Assembly (NCBI GenBank): GCA_021821185.1
Contig: JAKACU010000051.1
Span: 1-13,951, forward strand
DNA from: Bacillota bacterium
Lineage (GTDB): Bacteria; Bacillota; Bacilli; Alicyclobacillales; SLC66
Direction: 5' to 3'
Length of the DNA stretch: 13,951 nucleotides
Shown here: positions 7,150-13,951 of the stretch, one piece after another
Layout: each line of letters opens with the position of its first letter
Numbering within the stretch: position 1 is the first letter of the stretch
Program-made: the position numbers and the translations under genes
The notes under the pieces: model-generated
The model's input: the letters and a program-made list of their open reading frames with translations, nothing else
Database searches by the model: none
Told to the model about the DNA's origin: nothing

Positions 7150-8085
7150 TCACCGAAAGAGCGCAAGATTTGCTGCGCCAACGACACCTGCATCATTACC
7201 TAAGATAGCTGGCACAATATCACAGGCTTTTGCCGCTCTTTGCAACGCATAGCGTTCAAACGCTTCACGAAGCGGCACGAACAACGCATCGCCAGCTTTC
7301 GCCATGCCGCCGCCAATGACCATCACTTCTGGATTAATCACATTGGCAAGAATGCCAAGCGCCCTCCCCAACGTGTCTGTAGCATGCAAGATAATGTGCT
7401 TGGCAACTTCATCGCCCTGTTCTAATGCAGCAAACACATCAGCAGAGGTCAAATCTTCCGGATCCATGCTGCTTTTGATACCTGCTTGAAGGGCTTCTTT
7501 CGCTAACCGCACCACGCCTGTTGCAGAAGATACTGTCTCTAGACACCCACGATGACCACAGTTGCATAACGCGCCATCAGGTTCAAGCACCATATGGCCA
7601 ATCTCACCGGCCATGACCGTGACACCACGAAGTATCTTGCCATTTAAAATAATTCCGCCACCAACACCCGTACCGAGTGTTATGCAAATCGCTGTATCAC
7701 GATTACGTCCAGCACCAATCCAAGCTTCCCCAAGTGCGGCTACGTTCGCATCGTTTTCCAAATAAACCGGCTTGTCCAATTTAGCTCGCAGTGGCCCTCT
7801 AATCGCAACATTTCGCCAACCGAGATTCACTACTTCAATTGCTGTACCCGTTTTATCATCAATAAAACCAGGGATGCCAATGCCAACACCTTCGATCTTA
7901 CGAGGGGCCATCCCTTCTGGTGAAGTCAGACGAAGAACAAGTCGATAAATGCGATCTAATATATCCGGTGCACCTCGCATAGCTATCGTGGGGATCTCTT
8001 CTTTATACAATATTTCTCCTGTTTCATCGACAAGCGCACCTTTAATAAATGTCCCACCGAGATCGATTCCAATTGCGCTACGCAC
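7150..8085 (-). CDS. glk: ROK family glucokinase
   Basis: Phosphorylates glucose to glucose-6-phosphate with ATP in the cytoplasm. Numbering from the ATG at 8091, the product has the phosphate loop IDLGGTFIKGAL (9-20), catalytic D114 in LENDANVAA, a second nucleotide motif TLGTGVGGG (138-146), the ExGH motif with H166, and the ROK zinc site CNCGHRGCLE with C176, C178 and C183. ExGH plus this cysteine pattern is typical of glucokinase within ROK; fructokinase or a sugar-responsive regulator is less likely, since there is no N-terminal HTH. I prefer the GTG at 8085 (311 residues) because GGGAGG is six bases before it, whereas it touches the ATG at 8091 (313 residues). The gene heads a close-packed unit with rapZ, yvcK, whiA and crh. 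Confidence 0.92.
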   Translation of the reverse strand: MRSAIGIDLGGTFIKGALVDETGEILYKEEIPTIAMRGAPDILDRIYRLVLRLTSPEGMAPRKIEGVGIGIPGFIDDKTGTAIEVVNLGWRNVAIRGPLRAKLDKPVYLENDANVAALGEAWIGAGRNRDTAICITLGTGVGGGIILNGKILRGVTVMAGEIGHMVLEPDGALCNCGHRGCLETVSSATGVVRLAKEALQAGIKSSMDPEDLTSADVFAALEQGDEVAKHIILHATDTLGRALGILANVINPEVMVIGGGMAKAGDALFVPLREAFERYALQRAAKACDIVPAILGNDAGVVGAANLALFR

Positions 8086-8091
8086 TGACAT

Positions 8092-8097
8092 CCTCCC
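8092..8097 (-). promoter_or_regulatory. Shine-Dalgarno site bearing on the glk start
   Basis: GGGAGG on the minus strand abuts ATG (8091-8089) with no spacer but is six bases from the in-frame GTG (8085-8083). A weaker GGGAGAG lies 11 bases before the ATG, so the ATG cannot be fully excluded. Confidence 0.5.
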
Positions 8098-8138
8098 GCT
8101 TTCTCTCCCAAAATCAAAAACCTTTCATTTCACATGCT

Positions 8139-8147
8139 ATTGTACCA
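8139..8147 (-). promoter_or_regulatory. Extended -10 promoter of the glk-rapZ-yvcK-whiA-crh unit
   Basis: The minus strand reads TGGTACAAT, a TGn-extended -10 box (TACAAT, five of six matches), about 50 bp before the glk start. The only -35-like sequence, TTGCGT, is 19 bp upstream and falls inside the 3' arm of the aroA terminator. No other promoter-like sequence is apparent inside the glk-crh unit. Confidence 0.6.
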
Positions 8148-8154
8148 TGCAAAC

Positions 8155-8193
8155 AAAAAAAAGACGCAACGCGAGGCAATGCCCACGTCGCGC
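8155..8193 (-). terminator. Intrinsic terminator after aroA
   Basis: On the minus strand GCGCGACGTGGG and CTCGCGTTGCGT form a stem of about 12 bp with a few G-U pairs, closed by a CATTGC loop, and are followed by C and a run of eight T. This is a classical Rho-independent terminator about 90 bp after the aroA stop. It separates the selB-aroA unit from glk. The 8194-8285 stretch between it and aroA shows no convincing gene. Confidence 0.82.
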
Positions 8194-8285
8194 AAGGATC
8201 ATCATCAAAAGGGGGTCAAATGTGCTTACAGGAATACTATAGAACCGATTCATGACAAATACATTACGGACACTTGATAATCGCA

Positions 8286-9575
8286 TTACTGAATGATCTT
8301 TGACAGTCTCATAAAAAAATCCGGAAACGTCTTAGCGACACACGTTGGATCAGCGATTTTCGTCCCGGAGACGCGCAAGCCTAGGATAGTAAACGCCATC
8401 GCCATACGGTGATCATCATAGGTTTTCACCGTAACGTTTGTTTTTAGCGATGCACATGGGTAAATTCTCATACCATCTGGAAATTCTTCAACGTGTACGC
8501 CGAATTTTTGCAACTCTATAACACACGCTTTGATACGGTCTGTTTCTTTAAGCCGAATGTTGGCAACATTTTTGATCGTAACTGGTGACTGGCATAAGGG
8601 TGCGATCGCCGCTAAAGTAGGCGCCAAATCAGACATATGAAACAAATCAACATCAATGCCCTGAAGTTGATCCACGGGACCTGTGAGCGTTGTGGCATTA
8701 TCCCCATACGTAACCGTACAGCCCATTTGTTCAAGGACGCGCGCAAACTGTGCATCGCCTTGCAGCGATGAGACACCTAACCCTTCTATAGTGATGCATC
8801 CGCCTGTAATCGCCGCTGCTGCAAGAAAATACGATGCACCGGATGCATCTGGTTCGATGGCATACTGTCTTGCTTGATAGTGACTTGGGACAACTTCATA
8901 AGCACCAGACAGTTCGCTCACAAAAACACCAAATTGTTGCATGATGGCAAGCGTCATATCGACATAGGGTTTAGAGACAACCTTGCCTTCAACAGTTAAG
9001 CGCACAGGCGCCTTTGCGTAAGGTGCAGCAAGCAATAAGCCCGATAAAAACTGACTGCTATCTGATGCGCGAATCGATGCTTCGCCTCCGGCCAATCCAT
9101 GTGCATCGATCTGCAAAGGTGGGCACTTCGTTGCCAATACATCGCTAGCTCGTACCCCTAAAGCATGAAGAGCATCCAATAAGTCGCCGATCGGACGTTC
9201 ACGCATACGCTTAACCCCATCGATGCGATACACACCATGCCCAAGACTTACAAAGGCGCTGATAAATCTGGCCGTCGTCCCAGAATTACCCACAAAAATG
9301 TCGATACCTTCAGGGTGATAGAGAGGCACGGTACCCTGTCCCACAACGCGAACAGTGCACGCCACCTCATCGATCTCAACCTGATATCCGAGTGACTGTA
9401 AAGCCTGCAAAAAATACCTGCTATCATCAGAAAACAAGACGCCAGTTAAGACACTTTCCCCATCAGCTAAAGCAGCAATCGGTAATACCCGATTCGTGAT
9501 CGACTTGGATCCGGGCAACGCCACGCTAGCGACCACTGGGCCTTTTACTGTCTGAACCTCATATACGTCGTTCAT
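8286..9575 (-). CDS. aroA: 3-phosphoshikimate 1-carboxyvinyltransferase (EPSP synthase)
   Basis: Transfers enolpyruvate from PEP to shikimate-3-phosphate, the sixth step of the shikimate pathway to aromatic amino acids. The 429-residue length is normal. Motifs seen are LPGSKSITNR (20-29), GNSGTTARF (96-104), the PEP-binding RMRERPIGD (123-131), RLKETDRIKA and DDHRMAMAF (387-395). The glycine of NSGT that affects glyphosate binding is present. The residue after the conserved arginine is Phe104, where E. coli and plant enzymes have Pro; the effect on inhibitor sensitivity is unknown. The ATG at 9575 overlaps the selB stop as ATGA and has AGGAGGAGAG seven bases upstream, so it is translationally coupled to selB. 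No other shikimate gene is in the window. Confidence 0.97.
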   Translation of the reverse strand: MNDVYEVQTVKGPVVASVALPGSKSITNRVLPIAALADGESVLTGVLFSDDSRYFLQALQSLGYQVEIDEVACTVRVVGQGTVPLYHPEGIDIFVGNSGTTARFISAFVSLGHGVYRIDGVKRMRERPIGDLLDALHALGVRASDVLATKCPPLQIDAHGLAGGEASIRASDSSQFLSGLLLAAPYAKAPVRLTVEGKVVSKPYVDMTLAIMQQFGVFVSELSGAYEVVPSHYQARQYAIEPDASGASYFLAAAAITGGCITIEGLGVSSLQGDAQFARVLEQMGCTVTYGDNATTLTGPVDQLQGIDVDLFHMSDLAPTLAAIAPLCQSPVTIKNVANIRLKETDRIKACVIELQKFGVHVEEFPDGMRIYPCASLKTNVTVKTYDDHRMAMAFTILGLRVSGTKIADPTCVAKTFPDFFMRLSKIIQ

Positions 9576-11494
9576 GCAGTCTCTCCTCCTAGGTAATGGC
9601 GCACATCACCCACTCGTTTCGTTAGCTTTTGGCGATCAAAATACTCCAGCAACGCCACCGCAAACTTTCGCGAGGTAGACAAAGCATCGCGAAATTGCGC
9701 GACAGAAAACCCGTCATACTCTGAAGAGAGTGCGGCGATCCCTTTCTTTCCTTCTTGTACCATTGCTTGACTGACATACAACTCAGGCGCAATAAGAACC
9801 ACTTCTCCATCTTGTTCTAAAAGGTGCAGAATCGTCTTTACGATGCGATCTTTGCCTGGAAAATAGGATTCCATTTCCTGAATCGTCGGTGGATCATAGA
9901 GACGTGAACGCATCTCGGAAACCACCCGATCATAGATGGCCTGTTCTACACTCGTAAGCTCGATCTGATGCGTTTGCAGTCGCACTTTTTCGCCAGCGAC
10001 TTCAAGAATACCAGTTTCTTGTAAACGCAAAACAATGGCCTCGCCCAATCGTGCATCAATAAGAAAAGGTTTTAGGGACGCAAGCAGAGTTGGCTTTGGC
10101 ATGAACCGTTCCAAACGATTCTTGCGATAAAACTCTTCCATGCTTTGTACCGTTTGTGTAGTAAAAGTCGCCCATAGTGATGCAGTGAGGTAGGCTTGTA
10201 CTGTGACGATATAGATGACGGAACCTTCCAGAAGCAAGTCTTGTAAGGCCTGATCCAAGGCATCCCCGGTCTCATCCCATTCCCTCGCAAGGGCCGTCAC
10301 ATCATATACGGGTTGTTGTGCAAGATGTGCGACTAAGCGATCTTTGATACTGCCTTTTTCCTTGATAAGAAGCATCTTTTGTACAGTCACACTATGTCGG
10401 CGATGCAACCGCGATGGGTGTGCGTCAATCACTAAGCCCCCACCAATTGTGTACATGGGTGAATAAGTGCGTAAGACAAAACGGTCCTTTGGCTCAATGA
10501 CCAAATCAGCTTCTAGTTCAATTTGCGCCAATCCCTGTTCGCCTGCAGCCAATTCCTCTTGTTCCCCAAGCAACAAGACGCGGCCAAACACCTCATCAGT
10601 ACCTGCGTATAAGCGCACACGCATTCTATGTGTCAGTGCAACTTCAGCATGGTCTAAGACGCGAATGCGCACGTCCACCAAGCGCGTCTTTTCACGGGTT
10701 CCTTGAGCATATAGGGTCATACCACGTTTTGCGACTTGGCGAACGCCTGTAATCGCGATCGCTGCACGCTGCCCTGCCACAACTTGTTGTGTGGCTTGAC
10801 CATGAACCTGCAAACTGCGCACGCGCACAGACTCATCAACAGGCAGTAGAGTAAGCGTCTGTCCGACTTGCACCGAGCCGCGCCATACCGTTCCCGTAAC
10901 AACCGTGCCAAACCCAGACACGGTAAAAACGCGATCGATTGGCATACGAAAAGATCCCTGCAATGACTTTTTGCGTACCGTAGGCAAGAGATCTTGCAAG
11001 GTTTGTTTTAGTGTATCAAGCCCATAACCTGTCACAGACGACACATCAAGCATCGGCGCATCCACTAAAAAAGAACCACGCAAATCGTGACGAATCTCCT
11101 CATGCACCATTGCTAGCCATTCGTCATCGACCAAATCCACTTTCGTCACGACAATCACGCCAGAAGAGATAGCAAGCAGATCCAAAATGGCCAGATGCTC
11201 CCGCGTTTGCGGCATAACACCTTCACGCGCATCGATAACAAGCATGATCAGGTCAATTCCGCCTGCGCCCGCCAACATATTTTTAATGAACCGTTCATGG
11301 CCAGGAACATCCACTATGCCCACTTTTTGTCCACCAGGTAACAAAAACGGGGCAAATCCAATATCGATGGAAATGCCCCGCTCCTTCTCTTCTTGCAATC
11401 GATCGGTGTCGCTTCCAGTTAATGCACGTACCAAGGCTGTTTTACCATGATCAATGTGTCCCGCCGTGCCCATAATAATATAATCTTCATTCAC
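9572..11494 (-). CDS. selB: Selenocysteine-specific translation elongation factor SelB
   Basis: A 640-residue GTPase that brings selenocysteinyl-tRNA to in-frame UGA codons marked by a SECIS RNA element. The G domain has GHIDHGKT (12-19), switch I ERGISIDIGF (38-47), DVPGHE (62-67) and TKVD (117-120). The ISIDIGF form is typical of SelB rather than EF-Tu. Domain II carries IDRVFTVSGFGTVVTG (186-201). The C-terminal half, from about residue 380, has the length and helical character of the winged-helix domains that bind SECIS RNA, so the protein looks complete. The start is a GTG at 11494 with AAGGAG ten bases upstream, 14 bp after the TPR gene. selA, selD and tRNA-Sec (selC) are not in this window. 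Confidence 0.95.
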   Translation of the reverse strand: MNEDYIIMGTAGHIDHGKTALVRALTGSDTDRLQEEKERGISIDIGFAPFLLPGGQKVGIVDVPGHERFIKNMLAGAGGIDLIMLVIDAREGVMPQTREHLAILDLLAISSGVIVVTKVDLVDDEWLAMVHEEIRHDLRGSFLVDAPMLDVSSVTGYGLDTLKQTLQDLLPTVRKKSLQGSFRMPIDRVFTVSGFGTVVTGTVWRGSVQVGQTLTLLPVDESVRVRSLQVHGQATQQVVAGQRAAIAITGVRQVAKRGMTLYAQGTREKTRLVDVRIRVLDHAEVALTHRMRVRLYAGTDEVFGRVLLLGEQEELAAGEQGLAQIELEADLVIEPKDRFVLRTYSPMYTIGGGLVIDAHPSRLHRRHSVTVQKMLLIKEKGSIKDRLVAHLAQQPVYDVTALAREWDETGDALDQALQDLLLEGSVIYIVTVQAYLTASLWATFTTQTVQSMEEFYRKNRLERFMPKPTLLASLKPFLIDARLGEAIVLRLQETGILEVAGEKVRLQTHQIELTSVEQAIYDRVVSEMRSRLYDPPTIQEMESYFPGKDRIVKTILHLLEQDGEVVLIAPELYVSQAMVQEGKKGIAALSSEYDGFSVAQFRDALSTSRKFAVALLEYFDRQKLTKRVGDVRHYLGGETA

Positions 11495-11508
11495 GCAGTT
11501 TTGTCTCC

Positions 11509-13194
11509 TTACAGCATGACCGTGATCGCATGCGCAGCTTTGGACAAAGCACTTGCCGAAACATTATAACGTTTCGCTACCACAGCCTGTGGTTCGGTAC
11601 GACCCGATGAACGCCTCGTCACGTACTCAAGCGCTGCCGCCCACACGCTGCGTTTGACGATACGCGGCAAATCAAGCCATGCATTGGTTACATAACGCAA
11701 CCAAATATCAAACGCGATATCCACGAGTTCAGGATCATGCAGAGCTAGCGAATCAGATACATCACGAAATACACCTTCAAGAAGAACATTAAAGGACAAC
11801 AAGCGATGATCTTTCGTCGGCAATTGAACGGTTTGCGGCGCGCCACCAAGCGCCACGTCGATCGGTCCTGTCACATGCAACGATTGCAGGGCGAAGAGTC
11901 CATTCCACATCATATCTTCCGTTTGTGATGGATCCCTGACAAACTCTTTTAAGATATGGATCGATTCATTATCTCCTAGTACGCCAAAAGCCTGCAGTGC
12001 CTCGCGCTTCGTACCTGGAAACCCCTTAAATAACGCAAAATACAAAGAGGATCGCACGGAAGGATCACGCATCCAAGCACCCGCTTTGGTAAACCCTGCA
12101 CCGGAAGGTGTTGCGCTCGATCCTGAACGAACATGAAACGGCAATTGATACGTATAGCTTAAAAACAGCCGTTCCTTATCGTCTTTGTGTTGCTCGATCT
12201 CTCGTAAATAATACGTAGCAATACCGCTTTCGACATCGAGTGCCTCCACTTCAAGCAACCATTGCTTAGCCTGTTTCAGTCGTCCTAAGTTCGCGGATGC
12301 CGCAGCAAGAGCAAAGTAAAGAGAAGGATCGTGCCTGTCACCAAACTCGACTAATTGTAAAAACAAGCTGTATGCTGCTTTGTGCTCTCCCAAAATCCCT
12401 AGCGTCGTGGCCAGCTTATACCCTTGATCAAACTGCAAAGGGCTGAGCTTGCAAAGCAGTTCCATCAATTGCCGATATTCTTCATTGCCTTTGCCATGGT
12501 GGCGCAAAAATACAGCTAAATTGCACAACGCATGAATGTTGCTCGGCTCCCGATCAAGCACTTCACGAGTGAGCTGCACAGCCTCGTCAATCTGACCTAA
12601 ATAATACCTTGCCAAGGCCAAATTGTTGCGTGCAGCGTTAGCCTCAGGTTGACGTTCAATCTCCTGTTCAAGCAAGATGCTCGCCTCATAAAACTTACCT
12701 TCTTCAAGCATCGTTCGCGCTACGTCACGGTCTTTGCCTGATTCGACTTGCCGTTTGCGACTTTCACGCAAAATGTCGCCACCGCCAAATTCATGAATCA
12801 AAACATCAAGCATCTCATCAGCGTCAGGAGCGAATTCTCCAGTCGGATCGATTTCAAGATACTTAACGACATGTTCTTCAGCCAACTCATACTCGCCTAA
12901 GTTGGCATAATTATTGGCCATATAGAAATAGCATTCGGCCATATCCGGAGCAATCTCCGCTAACACACTTTGTAAAATTTTATTAGATTCCTCAAAATCG
13001 CCCAACTCCGAGTACACACCAGCCAAATTGCAATGATTGACGGCATTGCTCGGCTCACACTCCACGGCCCGCTGAAAAGACTTGAGCGCGCGCGATAGAT
13101 CGTGGCGATTCAAATAGCGGACGCCGCGCTCAAAATAAAACGCCGCATCAGGAAGAAACTGCACGACCTTCGACTCTTTCTCCTGTCCCTCCAT
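11509..13194 (-). CDS. Tetratricopeptide-repeat protein with C-terminal helical region and HTH-like tail
   Basis: A 561-residue cytoplasmic protein without signal peptide or membrane segment. TPR motifs lie at about 17-50, 51-84, 86-119, 154-184, 187-220 and more weakly from 221 to 323, as seen from alternating patterns such as ALKSFQRAVECEPSN and EAVQLTREVLDREPSN. TPRs bind partner proteins. Residues about 340-530 are a second, mostly helical region with HEAT-like stretches (FGVLGDNESIHILKEF). The end, from about 533, reads AVVAKRYNVSASALSKAAHAI, which resembles a helix-turn-helix. I do not recognise a named family. The ATG at 13194 has AGGAGG seven bases upstream. It is the first gene of a unit with selB and aroA, but nothing in its sequence shows a role in selenocysteine insertion or aromatic synthesis. 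Confidence 0.85.
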   Translation of the reverse strand: MEGQEKESKVVQFLPDAAFYFERGVRYLNRHDLSRALKSFQRAVECEPSNAVNHCNLAGVYSELGDFEESNKILQSVLAEIAPDMAECYFYMANNYANLGEYELAEEHVVKYLEIDPTGEFAPDADEMLDVLIHEFGGGDILRESRKRQVESGKDRDVARTMLEEGKFYEASILLEQEIERQPEANAARNNLALARYYLGQIDEAVQLTREVLDREPSNIHALCNLAVFLRHHGKGNEEYRQLMELLCKLSPLQFDQGYKLATTLGILGEHKAAYSLFLQLVEFGDRHDPSLYFALAAASANLGRLKQAKQWLLEVEALDVESGIATYYLREIEQHKDDKERLFLSYTYQLPFHVRSGSSATPSGAGFTKAGAWMRDPSVRSSLYFALFKGFPGTKREALQAFGVLGDNESIHILKEFVRDPSQTEDMMWNGLFALQSLHVTGPIDVALGGAPQTVQLPTKDHRLLSFNVLLEGVFRDVSDSLALHDPELVDIAFDIWLRYVTNAWLDLPRIVKRSVWAAALEYVTRRSSGRTEPQAVVAKRYNVSASALSKAAHAITVML

Positions 13195-13251
13195 CTACGT
13201 TCCTCCTCTTACCTCTGAGTGGATGGCCGATATGACACAATAAGCGACTTC

Positions 13252-13260
13252 ATTATATCA
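13252..13260 (-). promoter_or_regulatory. Extended -10 promoter for the TPR-selB-aroA unit
   Basis: The minus strand reads TGATATAAT, a perfect TATAAT with a TGn extension, about 58 bp before the TPR gene start. No good -35 box lies at normal distance, which is tolerated by extended -10 promoters. Confidence 0.6.
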
Positions 13261-13290
13261 CATCACGGCGTTGCACGGTATTACAGCAAA

Positions 13291-13320
13291 TTGCGCTTTG
13301 TCCCTGCTGTGCGCTATAAT
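13291..13320 (+). promoter_or_regulatory. Sigma-A-type promoter of argS
   Basis: TTGCGC (13291-13296) and a perfect TATAAT (13315-13320) are separated by 18 bp. Predicted transcription starts near 13327, giving a leader of about 40 bases, too short for a T-box. It is divergent from the TPR promoter about 55 bp away. Confidence 0.7.
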
Positions 13321-13366
13321 GATAGTTACTGTTTTTCACTGAGCGAAAAGAAAGGCCGATCGGGCT

Positions 13367-13951
13367 ATGCAACGATTTTATATACAATTGGCACAAGTTT
13401 TACATACGTACACGCAAGTGGATAAAGAGTTACTCGCATCGTTGTTTGAAATCCCACCGGATAAATCCCTTGGCGATGTCGCCTTGCCATGCTTTCGTTT
13501 TGCCAAAGAGTGGCGCAAAGCCCCGCAAGCCATTGCGCAAGAGATCGCTTCTCAGGTCACAGATGAACCCTTCATCGAGCGTGCTGTCGCACATGGATCC
13601 TATGTAAATTTTTATTTGACACGAAAATTGGCATTGACTGAAGTTTTAGAGGACGTGGTACAAGATCGTGGCGTTTTTACTAGCGATCGCGGAGCCTCAC
13701 AAACGGTTGCAGTGGATCTCTCATCGCCCAATATTGCAAAACCTTTTTCGATGGGCCACCTACGCTCGACAGTCATTGGAACTGCGATTAGCAACCTTTT
13801 GGCATCCGATGGATATAAGGTGTTGCGGATCAACCATCTAGGTGACTGGGGAACTCAGTTTGGCAAGATTATCGTAGCCTACCATGCTTGGGGTGACCCT
13901 GTACTTGTACAAAATAATCCGATCACGCAATTAAATGCGTTGTACGTCAAA
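13367..13951 (+). CDS. argS: Arginyl-tRNA synthetase, N-terminal part (runs off the window)
   Basis: The first 195 codons are present and open to the window end. Arginyl-tRNA synthetase charges tRNA-Arg in the cytoplasm. The N-terminal tRNA-binding add-on domain has FEIPPDKSLGDVALPCF (about 27-43) and SYVNFYL near 78-84. The class I catalytic domain begins with VDLSSPNIAKPFSMGHLRST, whose SMGHL is the HIGH motif, followed by NHLGDWGTQFGK. These are diagnostic for ArgS and not for other class I synthetases. The ATG at 13367 is the only plausible start, because an in-frame stop (TGA, 13340-13342) lies just upstream; its ribosome site (AAAGG, 11 bases away) is weak. KMSKS and the anticodon-binding domain lie beyond the window. 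Confidence 0.97.
   Translation, partial: MQRFYIQLAQVLHTYTQVDKELLASLFEIPPDKSLGDVALPCFRFAKEWRKAPQAIAQEIASQVTDEPFIERAVAHGSYVNFYLTRKLALTEVLEDVVQDRGVFTSDRGASQTVAVDLSSPNIAKPFSMGHLRSTVIGTAISNLLASDGYKVLRINHLGDWGTQFGKIIVAYHAWGDPVLVQNNPITQLNALYVK

Noticed and set aside
8092..8150. Possible CcpA (cre) site TGAAAGGTTTTTGA upstream of glk
   Set aside because: The central CG required by the cre consensus is missing, so the match is no better than chance.
8220..8255. Plus-strand 11-codon ORF after AAAAGGGGG in the aroA-glk gap
   Set aside because: The ribosome site looks good, but the ORF is tiny, has no convincing plus-strand promoter and lies antisense to the aroA 3' region; not enough support.
13229..13257. 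GATAT...ATATC inverted repeat downstream of the TPR promoter
   Set aside because: Only five bases match clearly at each end, with an uneven interior; too short and A+T rich to call an operator.

Overview
The window looks like a chromosomal segment of a Gram-positive Firmicute of the Bacillales type. The strongest clue is the conserved rapZ-yvcK-whiA-crh block, together with a NiaR-type regulator and a Firmicute-style ArgS. Mid-range base composition, frequent GTG/TTG starts with strong Shine-Dalgarno sequences, and a secreted M6 peptidase would fit the Alicyclobacillaceae or a relative. That family placement is inference only. I see no phage, transposon, CRISPR, rRNA or tRNA.

Layout. Twelve genes can be supported. 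Eleven lie on the minus strand and one on the plus strand at the right end, so transcription of the minus-strand genes runs right to left. (A) 13367-13951: 5' part of argS (+), with its own promoter, divergent from the rest. (B) 13194 to 8286: a three-gene unit, TPR-repeat protein, selB and aroA. It has an extended -10 promoter upstream, a 14-bp gap between the first two genes, a 4-bp ATGA overlap between selB and aroA, and a strong intrinsic terminator after aroA. (C) 8091 to 3768: glk, rapZ, yvcK, whiA, crh, closely spaced or overlapping. It is probably driven by an extended -10 promoter sitting immediately behind the aroA terminator, and is followed by a hairpin. (D) 3542 to 1: a diverged 3-methyladenine-glycosylase-like protein, a secreted M6 metallopeptidase, an M24 Xaa-Pro peptidase and the 5' end of a NiaR-like repressor, separated by gaps of only about 30 to 60 bp.

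How the genes work together. Unit C links glucose phosphorylation (Glk) to proteins known elsewhere to sense or control amino-sugar and central carbon flux: RapZ/YvcJ, the UDP-GlcNAc-binding YvcK, and Crh, the seryl-phosphorylated CcpA co-regulator. WhiA (division and chromosome segregation in Bacillus) is embedded among them. Unit B couples selenocysteine decoding (SelB) to the shikimate pathway (AroA), with a large TPR protein of unknown role; no other selenocysteine gene is visible. Unit D combines an extracellular protease with a cytoplasmic proline-peptide peptidase, which would suit peptide scavenging, next to a nicotinate-responsive type of repressor.

No clearly new multi-gene system is evident; most genes are core housekeeping. 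The items most worth a second look are the Tag-like protein that has lost base-recognition positions, the TPR protein with a C-terminal HTH-like segment in the selB operon, the membrane-anchored form of YvcK, the glk-headed crh operon, and several starts where the obvious ATG is probably not the real one.
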